A stretch of DNA of 7,491 bases. It comes from an uncultured Candidatus Saccharibacteria bacterium. Its GTDB lineage: Bacteria > Patescibacteriota > Saccharimonadia > Saccharimonadales > Saccharimonadaceae. Both the position numbers and the translations under genes were made by a program. Below, piece after piece: positions 1 through 4,260 of this stretch. The notes under the pieces were generated by a model. The model was not told where the DNA came from, searched no databases, and saw nothing but the letters and a program-made list of their open reading frames with translations. Within the stretch, counting starts at the first letter, position 1. Each line of letters begins with the position of its first letter. Location: NCBI GenBank assembly GCA_945916045.1, contig CAMEGH010000027.1:1-7491 (forward strand), given 5' to 3'.

Positions 1-419
1 GCGCTGTCGATTTTTTCTGCGGCGCTATCCATGGCATTGTTGTATTTGCGCCCGGCAATAACGCCGGCGCCAACGGTGACGAGCCCGGCTTTTTTGGCAA
101 ATTTAGCAATGCTACTGCCGATTTTTTTGACGCGAGATTTGGCGTTTTCTTTAAACGCTTCGTAATTTTCGCCAAATTTATCCTTCATGGCGTCGAGCGC
201 GGCGCTGCCTTCGCCGGCCAACATGTCGCTGACGCGTTCGGTGGCATCTTCGACATTTTGTTCGGCGGCGGTTTCGGGATTTTCGGGGGAATCTTCGTAC
301 GAATCATCCGCCAATTCGTAATCATCGCCAAAATCTACGGGTGATTCTTCGAATTGTGGCGAAGTATCCGCGTCGTTTTCGGCGGGGCTGGCAGTGAGCG
401 TATTAAAATTTCGTGGCAT
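1..419 (-). CDS. Hypothetical acidic/amphipathic protein, 5' part only
   Basis: I do not recognise this protein. The frame is open from an ATG at 419-417 to the left edge, giving 139 residues with no stop, so the C-terminus is missing. Residues 14-61 are strongly acidic, rich in Asp, Glu, Ser and Pro, and probably disordered. From about residue 63 it becomes Lys/Ala-rich and helix-like, with spaced aromatic and charged residues such as MKDKFGENYEAFKENAK at 78-94. A short Gly/Ala/Val stretch, GLVTVGAGVIAG, lies at 112-123 and may be a weak membrane-associating or packing helix. There is no signal peptide. The start is supported by an AGGAAA ribosome site (plus positions 429-434) nine bases upstream and by a good promoter (479-507). 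It is divergent from uppP. The composition loosely recalls YtxH- or apolipoprotein-like amphipathic helical proteins, but that is only a resemblance. Confidence 0.75.
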   Translation of the reverse strand, partial: MPRNFNTLTASPAENDADTSPQFEESPVDFGDDYELADDSYEDSPENPETAAEQNVEDATERVSDMLAGEGSAALDAMKDKFGENYEAFKENAKSRVKKIGSSIAKFAKKAGLVTVGAGVIAGRKYNNAMDSAAEKIDS

Positions 420-478
420 GGTTGTTTGTTTCCTGGTTTTTATTTTTGCGCGTTTGTGTCGCGAAAGGGTATGTATCT

Positions 479-507
479 AAATTAGCATAAAAGTTATAAA
501 AAGTCAA
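479..507 (-). promoter_or_regulatory. Promoter of the left-edge minus-strand gene
   Basis: On the minus strand a -35 box TTGACT (507-502) is followed after 17 bases by TAATTT (484-479). The -10 box is preceded by TGC, which makes an extended -10. The predicted transcript start near 472 leaves a leader of about 50 bases that carries the AGGAAA ribosome site. This is the only promoter in the window with a near-consensus -35. The match is by eye, with no experimental support. Confidence 0.55.
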
Positions 508-536
508 TAGCTGTGCGCAAAAATCTGTAGTATAAT
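508..536 (+). promoter_or_regulatory. uppP promoter
   Basis: A perfect -10 hexamer TATAAT lies at 531-536. The sequence 17 bases upstream (TAGCTG, 508-513) is a poor -35 box, so the promoter may depend mainly on the -10 or on an activator. The predicted start near 543 gives a leader of about 55 bases before the uppP ATG. The site lies just beside the opposing -35 at 502-507, so the two divergent polymerases would compete for this stretch. Confidence 0.55.
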
Positions 537-597
537 AGAGTGAAATGGCGGCCAAGCGCCGGTGGCAAGTAACAAAAACGAAAGAGGATTTGCAGAA

Positions 598-1434
598 ATG
601 GAATGGTGGCACGCGGTATTATTAGGAGTGATTGAAGGGGTGACGGAATTTTTGCCAATTTCGAGCACGGGGCATCTGACTATCGCTGAAAAACTGATGG
701 GTTACGACATTAGCGACCCGAGTATTACGGCGTTTACCGCGATTATTCAAAGTGGCGCGGTGGTGGCGACGTTGGTGTATTTTTGGAAAGACATTGTGCG
801 CGTGGCGACGGCGTGGCTAAAAGGGTTGTTTGCAAAAAAAGAGCGCGCTGATCGAAACTATAAATTTGGCTGGGCGATTATTGTTGGCTCGATTCCAATC
901 GGGGTTGTCGGGCTGCTGTTTCAGGATGAAATTGAAACGGTGTTGCGCAGTTTGTGGTTTGTGGCCGGCGCGCTGATTTTGTGGAGCGGTGTGATGTGGT
1001 ACGCCGATCGCAAGGCGACGCAAAAACGCGGCGAAAGCGACACGACTTGGAAGGACACGCTAACGATTGGCTTGGCGCAATGTTTGGCGCTGATTCCGGG
1101 CGTGTCGCGTAGTGGTGCTACGATGTCGGCGGGGCTTTTGCGCGGATTTGACCGTGTAACGGTAACGCGTTTGAGCTTTTTCTTGAGCATCCCGGCGTTA
1201 TTTGCGGCGACAGTGCTGCAAATTGTCACGCGCTACGACGAGATTACGCACGGCGTGGGTTGGGTGGCAACGGGCCTTGCGACATTTGTGTCGTTTGTGG
1301 TGGCGTATGTGGTGATTGCGTGGCTACTGAAGTTTATTGCCAAAAATGATTATTCGATTTTTATTTGGTACCGTTTAGGGCTTGGCGGGCTGCTGATTGT
1401 GCTGCTTTCAACTGGGGTAATTGCGGCGGTGTAG
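598..1434 (+). CDS. uppP: Undecaprenyl-diphosphate phosphatase (UppP/BacA)
   Basis: This integral membrane enzyme removes a phosphate from undecaprenyl diphosphate and so regenerates the C55 lipid carrier for peptidoglycan and other wall polymers. In other bacteria extra UppP confers bacitracin tolerance. The 278-residue product carries both family signatures. The first is EGVTEFLPISSTGH at residues 13-26, with the paired acidic residues E13 and E17, the serines and H26. The second is PGVSRSGAT at 167-175, with the catalytic-site R171. About eight hydrophobic segments span the protein, including a conserved SIPA-type segment. Length is normal for the family. I chose ATG 598 because AGAGGA (583-588) sits nine bases upstream and the family N-terminus begins at this point; a GTG at 562 in the same frame would add an unlikely polar 12-residue extension. 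It ends with TAG and converges on the next gene. Confidence 0.96.
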   Translation: MEWWHAVLLGVIEGVTEFLPISSTGHLTIAEKLMGYDISDPSITAFTAIIQSGAVVATLVYFWKDIVRVATAWLKGLFAKKERADRNYKFGWAIIVGSIPIGVVGLLFQDEIETVLRSLWFVAGALILWSGVMWYADRKATQKRGESDTTWKDTLTIGLAQCLALIPGVSRSGATMSAGLLRGFDRVTVTRLSFFLSIPALFAATVLQIVTRYDEITHGVGWVATGLATFVSFVVAYVVIAWLLKFIAKNDYSIFIWYRLGLGGLLIVLLSTGVIAAV

Positions 1435-1503
1435 GCTTCGGTTTGTGCTTGTTTTGCTGGGCGAGTACGTTTTATAGTTTTGATAATCTGACGCGTTGTG
1501 CGT

Positions 1504-1533
1504 AAAAAAGAGGTGTGAGTTTTACTCACACCT
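1504..1533 (-). terminator. Intrinsic terminator of the OmpA-like gene, overlapping its stop codon
   Basis: Plus positions 1511-1520 and 1524-1533 are perfect 10-bp reverse complements (AGGTGTGAGT and ACTCACACCT) separated by three bases. Read on the minus strand, the hairpin is followed by C and then six T (1509-1504), a classical rho-independent terminator. The TAA stop of the minus-strand gene (1524-1522) covers the loop, with its A at 1522 and 1523 in the loop and its T at the stem edge, and the last Arg-Cys-Glu codons form the 5' arm. In the plus direction, for uppP read-through, the same stem has no following T-run, so it may fold there but is a poor terminator. Confidence 0.85.
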
Positions 1534-2343
1534 GCTTACTATGTCGATATCGATCCAGCGGTCGTTGTTGGCAGGAGGCGCTTGTGTGTATACACGTGGA
1601 CTATCAACAGTAATACGGTCACGAGTAACGCCGGCCTCAACGAGGTCTTCAAGGATTTTTGTAGCACGACTTTGCGATAGTGCTACCTGCGTTTGGTACT
1701 CTTCTGAATATTCGTCTGGTTCAGGTCCATAACCACGGAGCATGATTTGGTAATCTTTTTCGTAACTTCGTTCGTAGAAGTTCGCGACACGGTTAATAAT
1801 TCGTTGTCCATTTTCTTCGCCTTCGTAATTACGACTATTTGGCTCGGTGGTAAAAATCATCGTCGCCGCCCTAAAATTCTGCGCATATGGTCGGCGTGAA
1901 TCCAAGAATCGCAAATCTTCGCGCGTCAAACAAAGGTCGATTTCTTCTTCCGCAGCCACCGCTTCTTCGCCGTCATCTTGCGGCAGCGCGCCCAGCTGGT
2001 TGCCGGTTGAAAGCAAACTCACCGCGCCATTTGCCACGCCAATGCGCGCTTTAGCGGGGCTTTGTTCATCGGTGAAATCGTACGAAATGTAGAACGTACC
2101 GTTTTCTTCGGCTGTACCCGAATGGCGGAAATTGCGCTGAGAACTGGCATTCGTAAAGCTTTCGGCATTTTCGCTGGTGCCAAACGAGCGCACTTGCTCA
2201 AGTTGATTCAGCGACGCCGCGCGCATGACATTGTCGGCCACGCGTTTGGCAGCAGGTTCTGGCGCAAAATACATAAAATACGTTGCCGCGCCGGCGCCCG
2301 CCACAATAATAATTCCTAATATAATAAACAATAGCTTTTTCAT
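1522..2343 (-). CDS. Membrane-anchored protein with C-terminal OmpA-like domain
   Basis: The product has 273 residues. Residues 4-27 form one uncleaved-looking membrane anchor following a KK pair, so the rest should lie outside the cytoplasm. Residues 31-118 are a soluble region with alternating strands and helices that I cannot name. Residues 119-136 form an acidic linker. Residues 158-270 resemble the OmpA C-terminal peptidoglycan-binding fold: strand, helix, the strand QIMLRGYG (199-206), helix ALSQSRATKILEDLVEAGV (221-239), then RI and a final strand DRWIDIDIV. R226 in LSQSRA matches the conserved Arg that contacts diaminopimelate in OmpA. The partner Asp of the usual G-x-T-D motif is not at its normal place, and this loop is about four residues longer. 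The only two cysteines are C137 and C272, possibly a disulfide. No Shine-Dalgarno site precedes the ATG. The OmpA assignment is by pattern, not by database search. Confidence 0.8.
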   Translation of the reverse strand: MKKLLFIILGIIIVAGAGAATYFMYFAPEPAAKRVADNVMRAASLNQLEQVRSFGTSENAESFTNASSQRNFRHSGTAEENGTFYISYDFTDEQSPAKARIGVANGAVSLLSTGNQLGALPQDDGEEAVAAEEEIDLCLTREDLRFLDSRRPYAQNFRAATMIFTTEPNSRNYEGEENGQRIINRVANFYERSYEKDYQIMLRGYGPEPDEYSEEYQTQVALSQSRATKILEDLVEAGVTRDRITVDSPRVYTQAPPANNDRWIDIDIVSRCE

Positions 2344-2349
2344 GTCTTT

Positions 2350-2358
2350 AGTGTATCA
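2350..2358 (-). promoter_or_regulatory. Extended -10 promoter, probably giving a leaderless transcript (OmpA-like gene)
   Basis: On the minus strand TGA followed by TACACT (2355-2350) forms an extended -10. The hexamer is followed by only six bases, AAAGAC, before the ATG at 2343. With a normal start six or seven bases after the -10, transcription would begin at or beside the A of the start codon. No -35 is recognisable, and there is no Shine-Dalgarno site between promoter and start. Confidence 0.5.
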
Positions 2359-2376
2359 CACGTTGCGCCACCTCTG

Positions 2377-2385
2377 TGCTACAAT
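2377..2385 (+). promoter_or_regulatory. Extended -10 promoter of serS, probably leaderless
   Basis: TGC (2377-2379) directly precedes TACAAT (2380-2385), a five-of-six match to the -10 consensus in extended form. Seven bases, AAATAGC, separate it from the serS ATG at 2393, so transcription should begin at or just before the ATG. No AGGAGG-like sequence lies upstream and no convincing -35 exists 17 bases away. The arrangement mirrors the opposing promoter at 2350-2358. Confidence 0.55.
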
Positions 2386-2392
2386 AAATAGC

Positions 2393-3637
2393 ATGATTGA
2401 CATACAACTTCTTCGGGACACGCCTGATCTGATTGAGAAAAAAGCAGCAGACAAAGGCTATACAATTGATGCAAAAGCTATTTTGGCGCTTGACGATTCG
2501 CGCCGCAAAATGCAGGGCGAAATTGATGAACTGCGCCAAAAACGCAATGATATTTCCGCGCAAATGAAAGGCGGTAGGCCTGCGCCAGAACTAATCGAAG
2601 AAGGTAAGCGTCTTAAAACCGACATTGCCGAAAAAGAAGCGGCGTTCAAACAGGTGAGCGACGAGCTAAAAGCTGCGCTAAACGGCGTGCCAAACCCAGC
2701 CTTCGACGACGTTCCGCTGGGCGATGAAGATGCCAGCGTGGAAGTAAAGCGTTGGGGTGAACAGCCAGCTGGTGGTATTGATCACCTTGATTTTGCCACC
2801 AAGCGCGATTGGGTTGATTTTGAACGCGGCGCTAAAGTGGCGGGTGCAAAGTTTTATTACCTGAAGGGCGATTTGGCGCTGCTCGAAAATGCCATCACAC
2901 AGTACGCATTGCAGTTTTTGATTGACAAAGGTTTTACCTACATGACGGTGCCGAACATGGTGAACGGCCGCACCGCAACCGGAACAGGATTTGCGCCGCG
3001 CAGTAGCGATCAGTCGGACGAATACTTTATTGAAGGCGAGGATTTGTCGCTGATTGCCACGGCTGAAATGCCGCTGACTGGCTATCATGCAGACGAAATT
3101 ATTGATGAAAAAGATTTGCCGCTGCTTTATGCCGGTTACAGCCCATGCTACCGCAAAGAAGCAGGGACGTACGGCAAGCACGCTCGTGGGTTATTCCGTG
3201 TGCACCAGTTTAATAAGCTTGAAATGTACGCCTACGCGACGTCAGAACAAAGCCGTGAAATTCATGAAAAGTTGTTGGCGATTGAGGAAGAGTTGTGGCA
3301 ATCGATTGGTATTCCATACCATGTCGTGAATATCGCAGCGGGCGATTTGGGTGCGCCGGCTGCCAAAAAGTACGACATCGAATATTGGTCACCAGTCGAC
3401 GAAAAGTACCGCGAGCTTACGAGCTGCAGCAACTGTACCGACTTCCAGGCGCGCAACCTTAACATCCGCGTTCGCCGCGAAAATGGCGATGTCGAAACGG
3501 TCCATACGCTCAACGGCACAGCGGTCAGTTTGGCGCGTTCACTCGTAGTTATCCTTGAACATTACCAAAATGATGACGGCACGCTCACTGTTCCAGAAGT
3601 GTTGCGCCCATTCATGCAAAATCGCGACCGTATCTAG
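2393..3637 (+). CDS. serS: Seryl-tRNA synthetase
   Basis: This cytoplasmic class II enzyme charges tRNA-Ser with serine using ATP. The 414-residue product is of normal length. Residues 1-100 form the N-terminal tRNA-binding arm, with a long antiparallel coiled coil at roughly 29-97. The catalytic core carries the serine-pocket T-A-E at 223-225, motif 2 with CYRKE at 252-256 (R254 and E256 of the fRxE signature) followed by GLFRVHQF, the TSCSNC-DFQAR block beginning at T343, and motif 3 LNGTAVSLARSL with R382. It ends in the usual VPEVLRPFM. I chose ATG 2393 because MIDIQLLRDTP aligns with the family start (MLDPNLLRNEP in Escherichia coli). An in-frame ATG at 2342 would add 17 unlikely residues and would start inside the opposite gene's first codon. 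It has no Shine-Dalgarno site. A separate hpf promoter follows its TAG stop. Confidence 0.97.
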   Translation: MIDIQLLRDTPDLIEKKAADKGYTIDAKAILALDDSRRKMQGEIDELRQKRNDISAQMKGGRPAPELIEEGKRLKTDIAEKEAAFKQVSDELKAALNGVPNPAFDDVPLGDEDASVEVKRWGEQPAGGIDHLDFATKRDWVDFERGAKVAGAKFYYLKGDLALLENAITQYALQFLIDKGFTYMTVPNMVNGRTATGTGFAPRSSDQSDEYFIEGEDLSLIATAEMPLTGYHADEIIDEKDLPLLYAGYSPCYRKEAGTYGKHARGLFRVHQFNKLEMYAYATSEQSREIHEKLLAIEEELWQSIGIPYHVVNIAAGDLGAPAAKKYDIEYWSPVDEKYRELTSCSNCTDFQARNLNIRVRRENGDVETVHTLNGTAVSLARSLVVILEHYQNDDGTLTVPEVLRPFMQNRDRI

Positions 3638-3653
3638 TTTTTTGCACAAAAAT

Positions 3654-3662
3654 TGATATACT
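3654..3662 (+). promoter_or_regulatory. hpf promoter (extended -10)
   Basis: TGA (3654-3656) directly precedes TATACT (3657-3662), a five-of-six extended -10. The -35 position carries CTAGTT, a poor match; TTGCAC at 3642-3647 looks better but is only nine bases away, which is too close. The predicted start near 3669 gives a leader of about 38 bases that contains a small GCAG/CTGC hairpin (3675-3687) and a strong ribosome site. Confidence 0.5.
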
Positions 3663-3694
3663 AAAAGAGTAATAGCAGAAAAACTGCATCTTAA

Positions 3695-3702
3695 TAAGGA
3701 GG
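3695..3702 (+). promoter_or_regulatory. Strong Shine-Dalgarno site of hpf
   Basis: TAAGGAGG is a full eight-base match to the usual anti-Shine-Dalgarno end of 16S rRNA and lies four bases before the hpf ATG at 3707. It is clearly the strongest ribosome site in the window, in contrast to serS just upstream, which has none. Confidence 0.85.
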
Positions 3703-3706
3703 CTAG

Positions 3707-4081
3707 ATGATCGAAGCACTCACCATCACCGGCATTAAGTACGAGGTGGACGACAAATCGAAAAAGTACATCACTAAAAAAATTGGCGCACTTGATAGGT
3801 TTTTGCCACGTCACGCACGCAAAAGCGTAAAAGTGGACGTAAAAGTTGAACAAATCGACGGCAAAGACGGCAACAAATATGAAGTTGAAGTGATTATGTC
3901 GGTGCCAAACAAGGTGATTACCGCCAAGGATTCAACCTTGAACGTACTCGCAGCGGTAGATATCGTTGAGGCAAAAATGGCCACACAGCTACGCAAATAC
4001 AAAGAAACGCGCGTTGCGCACGTTGGCAAACAGGGGATGATGGCTCGCTTTAAGCGCAGCTTTGCCCGCGAACAGCAATAA
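3707..4081 (+). CDS. hpf: Ribosome hibernation-promoting factor, short form (HPF/RaiA)
   Basis: The product has 124 residues and matches the beta-alpha-beta-beta-beta-alpha ribosome-binding domain of the HPF/RaiA (YfiA) family. It has the opening IEALTITGIKYEVDD, the helix KKYITKKIGALDRFL (22-36), the strands KVDVKVEQ and YEVEVIMSVP, then KVITAKDSTLNVLAAVDIVEAKMATQLRKYKE, the expected final helix. In the family this domain sits in the decoding region of the 30S subunit and silences ribosomes during slow growth or stress. The C-terminal dimerisation domain of long HPF is absent; instead there is a short basic tail ending RFKRSFAREQQ, which may lie along the mRNA channel as in other short forms. 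The gene has its own promoter, a strong ribosome site and a terminator, so it can be expressed apart from serS and secA. An adjacent hpf-secA pair also occurs in Bacillus subtilis and relatives. Confidence 0.93.
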   Translation: MIEALTITGIKYEVDDKSKKYITKKIGALDRFLPRHARKSVKVDVKVEQIDGKDGNKYEVEVIMSVPNKVITAKDSTLNVLAAVDIVEAKMATQLRKYKETRVAHVGKQGMMARFKRSFAREQQ

Positions 4082-4098
4082 ATTTGCAAAAAGAATTG

Positions 4099-4122
4099 GA
4101 GCACGGATTGAGTGCTCTTTTT
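4099..4122 (+). terminator. Intrinsic terminator after hpf
   Basis: GAGCAC (4099-4104) and GTGCTC (4112-4117) form a six-base-pair stem with a seven-base loop, followed directly by TTTTT (4118-4122), C and TTT. An A-rich stretch precedes it. It lies 18 bases after the hpf stop and before the secA promoter, so hpf and secA are likely separate transcripts with some read-through possible. Confidence 0.85.
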
Positions 4123-4148
4123 CTTTGGCCGTAGATTTAGTAAGACAA

Positions 4149-4196
4149 TGTGGATTTTCTGCGCAAAATCCGCTCGATCCCTTTAAATAATCCACA
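4149..4196 (+). repeat. Nested inverted repeats upstream of and within the secA promoter
   Basis: GGATTTT (4152-4158) pairs with AAAATCC (4165-4171) across a six-base loop; one G-T pair (4151/4172) and one G-C pair (4150/4173) extend it to nine. The same left arm, as TGTGGATT (4149-4156), is also an exact reverse complement of AATCCACA (4189-4196), which lies between the -35 and -10 boxes of secA. The right copy in context, TAATCCACA, differs by one base from the DnaA-box consensus TTATCCACA. The function is unknown; an operator, a chromosome-replication protein site, or chance are all possible. Confidence 0.5.
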
Positions 4197-4210
4197 CATC
4201 AGCGTATACT
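4182..4210 (+). promoter_or_regulatory. secA promoter
   Basis: TTTAAA (4182-4187, four of six matches to TTGACA) and TATACT (4205-4210) are separated by 17 bases. The -10 overlaps a perfect 10-bp palindrome ACTATATAGT (4208-4217). The predicted start near 4217 gives a leader of about 44 bases ending in AGAGGG (4245-4250), ten bases before the secA ATG. Half of an inverted repeat sits in the spacer, a position where a bound protein could control the promoter. Confidence 0.55.
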
Positions 4211-4260
4211 ATATAGTAGTTTTACAGACATTTCAGCAAAAGTGAGAGGGAATTCTTTAT

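Noticed and set aside
562..597. GTG at 562 as an upstream start for uppP
   Set aside because: The added 12 residues are polar and not family-like; the ATG at 598 has a well-spaced AGAGGA site and begins where UppP proteins begin.
1435..1503. A dedicated terminator for uppP
   Set aside because: No hairpin with a following T-run is visible here; the only nearby stem (1511-1533) has its T-run on the opposite strand.
2342..2392. In-frame ATG at 2342 as an upstream start for serS
   Set aside because: It adds 17 residues before the conserved MIDIQLLRDTP start, has no ribosome site, lies within the opposite gene's start codon, and would swallow the predicted -10.
3639..3652. TTTTTG-CA-CAAAAA inverted repeat after serS as a terminator
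   Set aside because: The stem is almost all A-T with a very tight loop, and no T-run follows; it more likely reflects A/T runs around the hpf promoter.
3638..3706. A large structured raiA-type noncoding RNA upstream of hpf
   Set aside because: The gap is only 69 bases, too short for that RNA, and shows only one four-base-pair hairpin.
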